Assembly: GCA_003166795.1 (NCBI GenBank)
Contig: PMUS01000062.1
Span: forward strand, 34,973 to 84,130
DNA: 49,158 bases
Origin: Acidobacteriota bacterium
GTDB lineage: Bacteria; Acidobacteriota; Terriglobia; Acidiferrales; UBA7541
Reading direction: 5' to 3'
Below the pieces are notes generated by a model. That model was not told where the DNA came from. It saw nothing but the letters and a program-made list of their open reading frames with translations, and made no database searches. Each line of letters begins with the position of its first letter. Within the stretch, counting starts at the first letter, position 1. Shown here piece by piece: positions 1 through 8,905 of the stretch. Position numbers and translations under genes: made by a program.

Positions 1-45
1 TCGCGTCCCGCAGCACCGAGGAGTTTCCACGGCGTTCATCGGGGT

Positions 46-1761
46 CTACTCTTTCCTCAGCCGCGCGGCTATTTCCGGCGGCGATTCGTGCAGCAGCTCC
101 AGGAATGCGGCATTCGTCCATCCGAATCCGGTGACGTTCTGCCTGTAGCCGGCGATGATACGCGTGGTGGAGGATTGCGTGACGACGTTGTATTTTTCCC
201 TGATCGTGTGATCGCGGCGGAAATTTTGGAGAATCATGGCCAGAAACTTGAACGTGATCCGGTCGCCATCGGAATCGTACCCGTAGCGCCGCAGCCCCTC
301 GATGGCCATCAGATGGATCGGAGCCCATCCGTACGGAAAGTCCCACTGCGCCCCGGTCTCGACGCGGCTCATTGCCAGCCCGCCTGGTTGTTCAAATAAC
401 GGCAAATTCCGCGCGACGGCGCGCGCCTCCTCCTTCGAAGCTAACCCGACCCACAGAGGGTAGAAGCTCGTGGCGTACTCGTAGGTGGATTGCGTGTGAG
501 TCGCGAAGTTGTAATCGAAGAAGAGACCTTGCCGTTCGTTCCAGAAATATTTGATGATTCTTACGCGGCGCAAGTCCGCTTTGCGCGCCCACTCGCGGGC
601 TTCATCTTTGCGGCCAAGCAGCAGGCTCATCTGCTCGAGATCCTTCTCGGTCTTGTAGAGCAGGCTGTTGAGGCACACCGGGGCGAAGCGATGCGTATCG
701 GCTCCGTAAGGACCGAAGCGAAACGTGACATCGAATCCCGATTCGCGCATGCTGCGATCGCCCTTGTAGAAATCGGCTGTGAGAGAAACTCGATCTTCCC
801 GTGAGCAGTCTGGCTTGGGAGTTTGTTTCGATTCCAGATCGCAGTCCTGAAGTTCGAAGATGGGGCCTGTGGCTTCCGCGGCAGGCGAGCCTGCATTGTG
901 TAAAGCCAAATAAGGGCTATTCTCGCCTTCGTGAATCAGGAAGAACTGCGCGGCACCGTGGTAGTAATTGCTGGGGTCGCCCATGATTTCAGGAACGGGA
1001 CCATCGCCTTCATCGAAGTAACGAGATAAACCCGTGTCGCCGGCAAGGTGAGGCTCGCGATTCCATTGTTCGTAGTCTTCGACCGCAAATCCATAGCTTC
1101 TCTCAAGCCACGGAATGTCGGGATGCCCGGCGACCTTGCCTGCTTCGTACACGGCCAAGATCATGGACGTGAGAAAGGGCGGCTGGGAACGGCCGAGATA
1201 ATACGTCCGGTTCGCATTCAACACGCCGCCGTAATGCTGAATCTCGTAAAAGAAATTCTCGACCATTCCCCTTGCCAGATCTCTGCGATGGTCTCGAAGC
1301 AGGCCGCGGATGATGAAATAGCTGTCCCAGCCGTACATTTCGTTGAATTGGCCGCCCGGTACGACATACGGATTCTCGAGATAAAGCAGCCCATGCCTTT
1401 GAATCGTGCCGAGAGTTTGCTCCGAAATCGTGGCGGGAAGATGTTCGACATCCACGCGACAGCGCTGGCGCATATCGCCTAAGCCCGAAGGAGTGGCGAC
1501 ATCGGCGGGAAGATACAACATCGGCTCGCCTTCGGTTTTGACGTCCTCGAAGGTTTTGCAATCCTTCAGCGAGCGCTGCAGATTGTCCCAACCATCGGAG
1601 ATGTAGCGGAGGATGTCATCGAGCGACTGGAAGGATTCCTGCCGGTGTGAAGACACCGGTTGCGCGCCTGCTAAGGTTTTGGCGGTGCGGTTTGGCATGA
1701 TCAGCAGGCTCGCCGAGAGCAGAACGCCCACGAGATAAGCCTGCCAGATTCCTCGGCCCAT
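46..1761 (-). CDS. treA: Exported alpha,alpha-trehalase (GH37)
   Basis: Hydrolyses trehalose to two glucose, probably in the periplasm. The 571-aa product starts with a hydrophobic signal-like segment (about residues 5-22). Trehalase signature 1 is visible at 135-149 (PGGQFNEMYGWDSYF) and signature 2 at 472-481 (QWDFPYGWAP). The GH37 general acid matches Asp344 in RESGFD and the base Glu522 in EKYNV, assigned by family knowledge of the E. coli enzyme. Length is normal for bacterial GH37. It stands alone on the minus strand, divergent from thymidine kinase with about 200 bases between them. The family call is strong; the exact signal cleavage site is not determined. Confidence 0.93.
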   Translation of the reverse strand: MGRGIWQAYLVGVLLSASLLIMPNRTAKTLAGAQPVSSHRQESFQSLDDILRYISDGWDNLQRSLKDCKTFEDVKTEGEPMLYLPADVATPSGLGDMRQRCRVDVEHLPATISEQTLGTIQRHGLLYLENPYVVPGGQFNEMYGWDSYFIIRGLLRDHRRDLARGMVENFFYEIQHYGGVLNANRTYYLGRSQPPFLTSMILAVYEAGKVAGHPDIPWLERSYGFAVEDYEQWNREPHLAGDTGLSRYFDEGDGPVPEIMGDPSNYYHGAAQFFLIHEGENSPYLALHNAGSPAAEATGPIFELQDCDLESKQTPKPDCSREDRVSLTADFYKGDRSMRESGFDVTFRFGPYGADTHRFAPVCLNSLLYKTEKDLEQMSLLLGRKDEAREWARKADLRRVRIIKYFWNERQGLFFDYNFATHTQSTYEYATSFYPLWVGLASKEEARAVARNLPLFEQPGGLAMSRVETGAQWDFPYGWAPIHLMAIEGLRRYGYDSDGDRITFKFLAMILQNFRRDHTIREKYNVVTQSSTTRIIAGYRQNVTGFGWTNAAFLELLHESPPEIAARLRKE

Positions 1762-1958
1762 GGTCGTAACACTTCTCTCCGGGTCAACATCCCATTCAAC
1801 GATAAACCAGTTTTGGCGCGAGCGGGAGATTGGTTCGCAACCTGTGTTTTAACCGGCTCGTCGCGGGCTTTGAGCGCAGAACTTGGTTCGGATTTCGAAT
1901 TTGAATGATAGGCTAACGCGCGGAGGCACCGAACGACGTGGACATCGTCAAGGGCAAC

Positions 1959-2573
1959 ATGGGTTGGATCGAAGTGATCGTCGGACCAATGTTTTCCGGA
2001 AAGAGCGAGGAACTGATCCGGCGTTTGCGCCGCGCGGAGTATGGGAAACAGCGCGTTCAAATCTTCAAGCCGGTGATCGATCAGCGGTATGCGAAAAGCG
2101 GGATCGTCTCTCATTCCGGCCTCGAAATTCCTTCGGAGCTAATTGGGGCCGGCAGCGAAATTCTGGAAAGAGTGGCCGCCCGCACAGAAGTGGTGGGAAT
2201 CGATGAAGCGCAATTTCTCGGCGAAGGCATCGTGGACGCTTGCTCGAGGCTTGCGGAACTCGGCAAGCGCGTGATTGTGGCCGGGCTCGACACCGATTTC
2301 ATGGGCAGACCCTTTGAACCGATGCCGCGCCTGCTTGCGGTGTCCGAGGAAATCACGAAGCTTCTGGCCATCTGCATGCGCTGCGGGAATCCAGCTGTTC
2401 ATACGCAGCGGCTCGTGGCGTCGGAGGAGTTGATCGTGGTGGGTGCAACCGGAATGTATGAGGCGCGGTGCCGCCGATGTTTTGAGCCGCAGCTGGCGCA
2501 CCAGAAAATCGAAGAAGAGAACAAACAGGCAACCGCGCCGAACCTGCTAAGAGCCCGCGCCGGGTCGAGCTAG
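1959..2573 (+). CDS. tdk: Thymidine kinase (type II, zinc-containing)
   Basis: Phosphorylates thymidine with ATP in the salvage pathway. The 204-aa product has the P-loop GPMFSGKS at residues 9-16, the catalytic IDEAQF with Glu83, and C-terminal zinc cysteines (CMRCG and the CRRC pair) of the TK1-like family. I chose ATG 1959 because AAGGG lies six bases upstream and the protein then begins directly before the first beta strand. An in-frame GTG at 1938 with a GGAGG further upstream would add seven residues and cannot be excluded. The last 20 or so residues are low-complexity and not diagnostic. Confidence 0.93.
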   Translation: MGWIEVIVGPMFSGKSEELIRRLRRAEYGKQRVQIFKPVIDQRYAKSGIVSHSGLEIPSELIGAGSEILERVAARTEVVGIDEAQFLGEGIVDACSRLAELGKRVIVAGLDTDFMGRPFEPMPRLLAVSEEITKLLAICMRCGNPAVHTQRLVASEELIVVGATGMYEARCRRCFEPQLAHQKIEEENKQATAPNLLRARAGSS

Positions 2574-2633
2574 CGCTTCAGCTGCTGGAGGATGCGTTCC
2601 CCCGCGAACTTTGCATCGGGTGGTGACGCCGTC

Positions 2634-2987
2634 ATGGGATTTCAGCTCCACACACGGGAGATCAATCGCGTCGTCGTGGTCGAGGCGGTGGGGAGGCTCA
2701 CACTGACGGATGGTCACACCAAACTCCGTGACCTAATTCATGTGTCCACCGGCGAAGGCGTGAAGAAGTTCATATTCAATTTCGCGCAGGTGGAATACGT
2801 GGACAGTTACGGCGTCGGTGAGTTGGTGCGGTCCTATTCCGTCATCCGACAGACGGGTGGAGAGCTGAAATTGGCCTGCGTGAACCAGAAAGTGCTGGAC
2901 GTGCTCGAAATCTCCCGACTGAACAGGATTTTCGAAATCCACGCGGACGAGGGCGCCGCCCTTCAAGCATTCGGACAACATGCTTGA
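2634..2987 (+). CDS. STAS-domain protein (anti-sigma factor antagonist-like)
   Basis: A 117-aa single STAS domain, as in SpoIIAA/RsbV proteins that release sigma factors by binding anti-sigma kinases. The phosphoacceptor-like motif is VDSYGVGEL with Ser58, compared with the family DSSGLG. No partner kinase or sigma factor is adjacent, so the pathway is unknown. An in-frame ATG at 2592 would add 14 residues without STAS character; 2634 is preferred because the domain begins immediately, although the ribosome site is weak for both. It sits 60 bases after thymidine kinase on the same strand. Confidence 0.8.
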   Translation: MGFQLHTREINRVVVVEAVGRLTLTDGHTKLRDLIHVSTGEGVKKFIFNFAQVEYVDSYGVGELVRSYSVIRQTGGELKLACVNQKVLDVLEISRLNRIFEIHADEGAALQAFGQHA

Positions 2988-3101
2988 TGCATGGGCGAAG
3001 TCGCCAGCCTGACGTCGTTACACAGGTCCATGACTCGCGTAGATTGGCTCGCACATGGAGCGAAGCACTCTGGCCCGCATAGCGTATAGCGGAGGACATT
3101 T

Positions 3102-3860
3102 ATGGACTCACCGCAGAAGATCGCCATCGTAACTGGTGCAGGCAGCGGGATCGGCAAGGCTGTCGCCGTTGCCCTCGCCCGGGAGGGCTACTCGGTAGTT
3201 CTTGCCGGCCGGCGCAAGGAAACTTTGGAAGCGACCGCGCTTGAAACGGGGCGGCCCAACACCCCAATGCTCGTGGTACCCACGGACGTGAGCGATCCCA
3301 CCTCTGTGCGTGAGCTTTTCGCGAAAACAAAGGGCGCTTTCGGCCGGCTCGATCTGCTATTCAACAACGCCGGCACGTCCGGCCGCGCCATTCCGCTCGA
3401 GGACTTAACATACGAGCAGTGGAAATCCATCGTGGATACGAACCTCACCGGCACGTTTCTCTGCACGCAGGAAGCATTCATAATCATGAAGAGCCAGGAG
3501 CCGCGCGGCGGGCGCATCATCAACAACGGCTCGATTTCGGCGCACAGTCCCCGGCCGAATTCCGCACCCTATACGGCATCGAAGCACGGAGTCACGGGCC
3601 TTACCAAGGTAACGTCTCTCGACGGCCGAAAGTACGATATCGCCTGCGGCCAGATTGACATCGGAAACGCGTCAACTGGGATGGCGGAGAGAATGAAGAA
3701 GGGCGTTCCGCAGGCGAACGGCACGGTCGCCGTCGAGCCCACGATGGATCCCGCGGATGTTGCGCGGGCCGTGGTGTATATGGCGTCTCTTCCGCTCGAC
3801 GCCAACGTCCAATTCATGACCGTGATGGCGACGAAGATGCCCTTCATCGGTCGCGGTTAA
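3102..3860 (+). CDS. SDR family oxidoreductase
   Basis: A 252-aa classical short-chain dehydrogenase. The NAD(P)-binding TGAGSGIG is at residues 11-18, NNAG at 89-92 region, Asn114, and the catalytic Ser144/Tyr157/Lys161 (YTASK) with the usual Ser-Tyr spacing. Basic residues after beta-2 (GRRKE) suggest NADPH preference, which is an inference. The start is supported by GGAGG seven bases before the ATG. It converges on the selenoprotein gene across a 48-base gap that contains a 6-bp hairpin. Substrate cannot be predicted. Confidence 0.88.
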   Translation: MDSPQKIAIVTGAGSGIGKAVAVALAREGYSVVLAGRRKETLEATALETGRPNTPMLVVPTDVSDPTSVRELFAKTKGAFGRLDLLFNNAGTSGRAIPLEDLTYEQWKSIVDTNLTGTFLCTQEAFIIMKSQEPRGGRIINNGSISAHSPRPNSAPYTASKHGVTGLTKVTSLDGRKYDIACGQIDIGNASTGMAERMKKGVPQANGTVAVEPTMDPADVARAVVYMASLPLDANVQFMTVMATKMPFIGRG

Positions 3861-3868
3861 TCGTCAGC

Positions 3869-3883
3869 CCGAAGCAGCTTCGG
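3869..3883. terminator. Hairpin between convergent genes
   Basis: Perfect inverted repeat CCGAAG-CAG-CTTCGG in the 48-base gap between the SDR gene and the convergent UGSC gene. There is no T tract on either side, so termination is inferred from position and symmetry only. Confidence 0.4.
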
Positions 3884-3908
3884 AATCGCCAATTCGTGCT
3901 GAGTCCGA

Positions 3909-5687
3909 CTACATCCACTTGTCGATCGACGCGCTCCTGCCGTGGCGCATGTTCGCCACCTGGAAGAAGGCATTGGCCTGGCCGCCGCAAACGACCAAGT
4001 TAATGTCGGTGGTTCTCGGGAAAAAGGGAATCAGCGTGTCTTCTGGAACCTTGTACCAGGTGGCATAGGGCTCTCGTCCTTGCAGCGCGAGCGGATACAA
4101 GTGAAAGGGGGCTAAGAAGGACTCCCGAAAATCCTTCGCCGTGCGCATCGTATTCTTCCACAACCAGTCAATGAGCTTTTCCTTTGTGTCGTACCCCTGG
4201 TCCACCAGACGCCTCGCCACCAGCGGGTCGCAAATCACCAATGCACCGGACCCGCCGACCATGGATTGAAACATGAAGCTGATCTGTTCGTCGAACATCG
4301 CAGGCTCAGCCCCCGAGCCTCTCGCGCCATGACCCTGACGCATGTCCGGCCCGTCGAAAATACTGACAACGTTTTCCTCGGGTTTGAATCCCAACTGCAC
4401 GTGAAGTGGGGTCCAGGGGCTGCTCTTCTCGTCCTCCGCAATTACGCAGTTGTTGTAGTCCAACTGGTTGCCCTGCCCACCTTGATAGGTGTCGCCCGGT
4501 ATGCCAGCGTTGCTGAGGTTCTTGCCCATCAGCGTCCACGACCGCCCGATCGCGGCATTAGACTGCGCGAAGGGGCTGAGCGCGCCGAGCCCGTAGTTCA
4601 TGTTGAGCTTGTCGCGGATGGGACCGTTGATCACGAGCGCCGTGCCGGATGACGTCGTCGAGCCGAAAAGCCCCAATTGGCCCACGGAGGCCATGGCGAG
4701 GATCACCGGAAAATATTCCGGACGGCATCCCGCCATGACGGCGTTCACAGCTACCTGCCTCACCGTGTACGCCCAGCGCGCAGACGTATAGCCCACACCT
4801 TGCTGCGCCGTCCTGAGCACTTCATCCGGACTGTGGCTCGTTCCCTTAAGCATTGCCTGTACTTTTTCTTCCGTGGGAATGATGATCGGCATGTAATCCG
4901 TCATTCCGTTATTCATGAAGATTTCTTGCAGGTTATCGGCGATTTCCGGACCGTAGGTCGCCGGCCCTGCCGCGAGGGATTGCATCCCGGTCTTCAGCTC
5001 GTCCGCCGAAAGCGGCACGGTCAGATCGTCAACGATCTCCTTCATGATCTGTTTCTGGGATACCGGATCGGGATTTATCAGATACGCCGCGAGTTCCTTC
5101 TCTGATTTGCCTCCAACAGGGTGAGGAGTGAATACTTGACGTAAGTGCGGCATGCCTTCTCTTGCTGCGGTGAGGTTCGCCAATTCCGTGTAGGCCTTGG
5201 TGCACATCGGGATTGCAGGGACGCCCATCTTTTCCATCGTTACGCAGTGACTCACGGTCGCTGGGGCACAGCCTCCTCAATGGCCAATGGCCATGACGGT
5301 GGCGTAAGCGTTTGCCTTGATTTCCGCCCACAGCTTTGGGTCAGCCTCGGCATACACTCCGGCCTTCGTTCGGAAGACGGTCTTGACGGTGGGCATGTTC
5401 TGTTGAAACCAAGCCTGCATATTTTTCAGGAGCGTCGCGCTTCCATCAAAACTGGTGGCGTCAACCACGTAGATGGTTTTCCCGTCGAGGGAGCTGGCGC
5501 GAGGAGCCATAGCGAAGAGAGATACGGCCGGCGGAGTGCCTTTGGGACTGACCGCGAGGATTTTAGGTTCACTTCCCGCGGCGCTCTGCGCGCCCTTTTT
5601 CTTTTGCTCCGCGTCCGCCTGGGATCCGGCCAGAAGCGCCGGAGACATGCCCAGCAGCGACAATATTTTTCGCCTGTTAACTTTCAT
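3909..5687 (-). CDS. UGSC family selenoprotein with in-frame UGA (Sec137)
   Basis: The reading frame from ATG 5687 (GGGGGTG upstream) reaches TGA at 5279-5277 and then continues open for 455 codons in the same frame to 3909, giving 592 aa with the TGA read as selenocysteine. The residues around it are A-I-G-H-U-G-G-C, matching the U-G-S-C redox motif that names the UGSC family (known to NCBI and Pfam as a (seleno)protein family). The N-terminus has a twin-arginine-like NRRKILSLLG signal, so the protein is probably exported. The C-terminal half is a long conserved domain of unknown role. It is the last gene after cytochrome c, PQQ dehydrogenase and a lipoprotein on the same strand. Function is unproven; a thiol/selenol redox role is inferred from U-x-x-C. 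The alternative, a nonsense pseudogene, is less likely because the frame is otherwise intact. Confidence 0.85.
5245..5263 (-). promoter_or_regulatory. SECIS-like hairpin downstream of the recoded UGA
   Basis: On the coding strand CAGCGAC-CGTGA-GTCACTG folds as 3 bp, one C/A mismatch and 3 bp, with a five-base loop CGUGA that begins 20 bases after the UGA. A bacterial SECIS is expected just after the UGA (loop about 16-37 bases away) with a G among the first two loop bases, and this fits. The stem is short and imperfect, so this is a candidate from manual folding only. Confidence 0.5.
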
Positions 5688-5756
5688 GGATGAAACACCC
5701 CCGTATGTTTTGCCGAGCCTCTGCGACGTGGAGCGCACACAACTGGAACTGCGCAA

Positions 5757-6242
5757 TCATTTTACGTCTAAAGGCGCTGCAGGGTTCATCACGTCCACAA
5801 CGCACTTCCAGGAACCGTCAGGCTGCTTTTTCCAAATCGCCACTCCTCTGCTCTCCTCCGTCACGGACTTACCATCGGGACCATTTAAGGACATACGGTC
5901 GGTACCGGTGGAGTAAGCCAAATCGCCCGACTGGGCAACTTCCACTTTGTCAGTCTGCCAGGTGATCGAGAAACCCGGCGTAGCAAACGCGTCGGAGACG
6001 TATTTCCGAATCGCGTCCTTACCCACTACCGCTGGTATGCCCGGAGCGAGGATAGTGGCATCATCCGCCCAGAATGGGAGTATGCGATTCGGGTCGTGCG
6101 CACCCGCTGCGGCGAGCCAGTCAGCATCAGTCTTCCGAATAGCCGCTTCCTCAGCGGAGAGGTCCACTCTGCGATTTGCGCCGCATCCGGCGATTGTAAC
6201 CATAACAAGCGCTACGGTCGCGAAAAGCCCAAAGTTAGTCAT
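5757..6242 (-). CDS. SnoaL/DUF4440-like lipoprotein
   Basis: A 161-aa protein with a lipoprotein signal ending in TIAGC (lipid-modified Cys20), followed by a single NTF2/SnoaL-like fold of the DUF4440 type (EAAIRKTDADWLAA, then FWADDATILAPG and IWKKQPDGSWKCVVD). Such domains bind small ligands or act as isomerase-like or scaffolding domains; no catalytic role can be assigned. It lies between PQQ dehydrogenase (56 bases upstream) and the UGSC selenoprotein (69 bases downstream), so co-transcription and a periplasmic location are likely. Confidence 0.85.
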   Translation of the reverse strand: MTNFGLFATVALVMVTIAGCGANRRVDLSAEEAAIRKTDADWLAAAGAHDPNRILPFWADDATILAPGIPAVVGKDAIRKYVSDAFATPGFSITWQTDKVEVAQSGDLAYSTGTDRMSLNGPDGKSVTEESRGVAIWKKQPDGSWKCVVDVMNPAAPLDVK

Positions 6243-6298
6243 GGCTGAACCTTCCGGAATTGGGCTTTGGCAATTTGCCTCGCATCATCGAATCCAGA

Positions 6299-7906
6299 TT
6301 ACGGCAAATTGAAAGCGACAAAGCAGTTGCCAGAAGCTCCGATCAAGTATTGCTTGCCATCCACTTCATATGTAATCAAATTGGATTCAGAATTGGCGCC
6401 GCCTACAGTGAATTCCCACAACAGCTTTCCGCTCGCGGCGTCGAGCGCGAAGAAATTGCCTTCGTTACTGGTCGCGAAGACAAGACCGCCGGCGGTCGCA
6501 AGCGTGCTGGCCTCCACAGGGGCAAGCATCCGATATTCCCACTTCAACTTGCCGGTCATCACTTCGAGCGCGCGAATTGCTCCGTAGGAGTCATCTCCAG
6601 ACATCGCGTTTCGTCCGCCGCCACCGAAGCCGGGGAAGTCTACCTTGGGCAGGCCTGCCACCGTGTATGCGCCCACTTCACGAGCGGACACATAGAACAG
6701 TTTTGTCTGCGGACTGTAGGACGGGCTGTTCCAGTTCGTCCCGCCGTGGCCATCGGGATAGACCAAACTCCCTTCCGGAGTTGGCTCGATGTTGGGCAGC
6801 AAAATCGGCCGCCCTTTCTCGTCGAGGCCTTTGGCCCAGGTTTCCTTCACGAAGGGGACGCCGGCTACGAACTCGCCCGTCACGCGATTCAGAACGTAAT
6901 AAAATCCGTTGCGGTTCGCCAGCGCCAAATACTTTCCCGGTTTGCCGTTTACCGTGTCGTCGAACAACACGGGGACCTGGATTGCATCCCAGTCATGCGT
7001 ATCATGAGGCGTGAACTGGAAATACCATTTCACTTTTCCTGCATCGGGATCGATGGCGAGGACTGAGTTCGAGTACAGGTTGTCGCCGTCCCTATTATGG
7101 CCGTTGTAATCGGGAGCGGGATTTCCGGTAGTCCAATACAGCAGGTTCAGCTCCGGATCATAGGATCCGGTGCCCCATGTGCCTCCGCCGCCGGTGCCAG
7201 CCATGTCTTTTCCCCAGGTTTCCGAACCGGGCTCGCCCGGACTCGGAATGGTCCACACACGCCAGAGGCGCTTGCCGGTTTTCGCGTCGTAGGCGTCAAG
7301 GAAACCCCGAATCCCTACGTCGCCTCCGGAAACTCCGACAATGATTTTCCCGTCGAGCACTCGAGGCGCCCCGGTCATTGCGTAGCCCTGGCTATTCTCG
7401 TCAACGTGGACAGTCCATTTCACCGCGCCTGTGGTGGCGTCAAGCGCGACGAGATGCGCATCGAGCGTTTCCACGTAAACGGTGTTATTGAAAACTGCCA
7501 CTCCGCGATTCGAACGATGCACTCCGACCGTCAATATTTTTTCGGGAAGGTGAGCGGACCATGTCCAGATTTTCGTGCCCAGGCGCGCGTCGAGAGCAGT
7601 TACGGTACTAAGCGGCTCGGTGACGTACATAATCCCGCCGACGACGACGGGAGATGATTCGAACGGCTGAAGAGGGCGGTTGGGCTGGTACATCCATGCC
7701 GGTTTGAGGCTATGAACATTCACCCGGTTAATCTGCGTAAGCCTTGAAAAGCGCTGCGACGAATAATCTCCGCCGTACATGAGCCAGTCTTGAGGCGTGC
7801 TATCGGCGTGCAGCAGCTGTTCGTAGGTCACATCCTGCGCGAGCAAGCGCGCTGGAGCCGACGAAAGCGCAAAAACAATCACAAGCGCATACAGGAAGCT
7901 TTTCAT
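6299..7906 (-). CDS. PQQ-dependent dehydrogenase, lanthanide-type motif
   Basis: A quinoprotein alcohol or aldehyde dehydrogenase of 535 aa with a signal peptide (about 1-23) and repeated propeller W motifs. There is no fused haem domain; electrons would pass to the cytochrome c encoded directly upstream. Family positions seen: GGDVGIRG (Asp196 where MxaF has a metal-binding Glu), GNP with Asn262, and HDTHDWDA where Asp305 matches the catalytic Asp. Asp307, two residues later, is the extra acidic ligand typical of lanthanide-dependent XoxF/PedH-type enzymes. The vicinal disulfide Cys pair of methanol dehydrogenase is absent. The start codon overlaps the cytochrome stop as ATGA (7903-7906), so translation is coupled. 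Substrate is unknown. Confidence 0.9.
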   Translation of the reverse strand: MKSFLYALVIVFALSSAPARLLAQDVTYEQLLHADSTPQDWLMYGGDYSSQRFSRLTQINRVNVHSLKPAWMYQPNRPLQPFESSPVVVGGIMYVTEPLSTVTALDARLGTKIWTWSAHLPEKILTVGVHRSNRGVAVFNNTVYVETLDAHLVALDATTGAVKWTVHVDENSQGYAMTGAPRVLDGKIIVGVSGGDVGIRGFLDAYDAKTGKRLWRVWTIPSPGEPGSETWGKDMAGTGGGGTWGTGSYDPELNLLYWTTGNPAPDYNGHNRDGDNLYSNSVLAIDPDAGKVKWYFQFTPHDTHDWDAIQVPVLFDDTVNGKPGKYLALANRNGFYYVLNRVTGEFVAGVPFVKETWAKGLDEKGRPILLPNIEPTPEGSLVYPDGHGGTNWNSPSYSPQTKLFYVSAREVGAYTVAGLPKVDFPGFGGGGRNAMSGDDSYGAIRALEVMTGKLKWEYRMLAPVEASTLATAGGLVFATSNEGNFFALDAASGKLLWEFTVGGANSESNLITYEVDGKQYLIGASGNCFVAFNLP

Positions 7907-8757
7907 TGCGCGCTCTTCAAAGTCATAAGATAGGCCACCAGGTCATCCTGCTGCGCCGCGGACAATGTGTCCTTGAAGCTCGGCATGAAACTCTTTCCGG
8001 GTTCCTTTTCCAACGATCGCAGGTCAGGCTTCCAGAGTCCGTGAAATTTTCCACCGGCGTCCTTCAGGACAATCGTGAACGAGTCTTCACCGACGCGCAT
8101 TCCCTCAACGACGCGTCCGTTCTTTTCAATAGCGCGGTACATCAGATATTGCGCCCATCTGCTGCCGAAGGCGCCGCCGTCTCCGACCTGGGGCAAATTC
8201 GCGCCGGGATCCTGCAATCGTGCTTTCAAGCTCGTGGCGCCCCGCATGGCGCCGACGCGGGTCAACTCGGGTCCAATGCTGCCGCCCTGGCCGGCGATCA
8301 TATGGCAAGCCGAGCAGCCGCTGAAATTATAGAGAGCTTCGCCCTTCTTGGGATCGCCTGTTGCCGGGCCGGAGGTTGTTGCGCTGTCCAGCGTTCGTAA
8401 GTAAGCCACGATGTTTGCGGCTTGTTTGTCGGAGAGGGTGGAGGATCCCGGCATTGCGGTGCCCGGGATTCCTCTCCGGACGATGCCTTGCACCGTTGTA
8501 TCGCCCAAGCTGGCCGGAACTCCGTGAAGATTGGGACCGTCTCCGCCGCCAGCATCCGCTCCGTGACACGGAGCGCAGTTCTGCGCAAATAGATGCTTGC
8601 CCTGTTCAGGATCGGCAGGAGTGGCCGGCGAGGTCGGGGATTGCTGATCGGCGGGAGATTCCTGGCCCGCTGCCTGAGAAACGTGAAACGCATTCGCAGT
8701 CAGAGTCCACGCCATGAAAACCAAAGCGACACGCCTGAGACACCTGACTGAATTCAC
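7903..8757 (-). CDS. Di-haem c-type cytochrome, partner of PQQ dehydrogenase
   Basis: A 284-aa exported protein with a signal peptide (about 1-30), a Pro/Ser/Thr/Ala linker, and two cytochrome c modules with haem motifs CAPCH (61-65) and CSACH (148-152). Candidate axial methionines are in TAMPGSS (Met102) and KSFMPSF near the C-terminus. It is the first gene of the minus-strand unit and overlaps the dehydrogenase start by four bases, which fits a dedicated electron acceptor that passes electrons to the respiratory chain. Confidence 0.92.
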   Translation of the reverse strand: MNSVRCLRRVALVFMAWTLTANAFHVSQAAGQESPADQQSPTSPATPADPEQGKHLFAQNCAPCHGADAGGGDGPNLHGVPASLGDTTVQGIVRRGIPGTAMPGSSTLSDKQAANIVAYLRTLDSATTSGPATGDPKKGEALYNFSGCSACHMIAGQGGSIGPELTRVGAMRGATSLKARLQDPGANLPQVGDGGAFGSRWAQYLMYRAIEKNGRVVEGMRVGEDSFTIVLKDAGGKFHGLWKPDLRSLEKEPGKSFMPSFKDTLSAAQQDDLVAYLMTLKSAQ

Positions 8758-8905
8758 GCAACCCCCTCATCGCCCTTCGCCTGTCCCTCGCCAAAATTCT
8801 CGCGAGCGCCTGGTCCGCCCAGCTCACAAACCGTCACCCTACCGAATGCTTCAGCGAGGCTGGGATGCTGGAGTGCCCCAGGCGCATGGCTGATTCCTCG
8901 ACGGT

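Noticed and set aside
5245-5687. Reading the UGSC gene as a nonsense-mutated pseudogene or as two separate genes
   Set aside because: The frame is intact on both sides, the second half has no ribosome site at its first start, and the TGA lies exactly at the family's known U position next to G-G-C.
5681-5696. Palindrome CTTTCA-TGGA-TGAAAC over the selenoprotein start codon, similar to the proposed IclR operator
   Set aside because: The spacer is four bases instead of five and the repeat is mostly made by the start region (ATGAAAG). Its position on the start codon and distance from the aromatic island make coincidence more likely.
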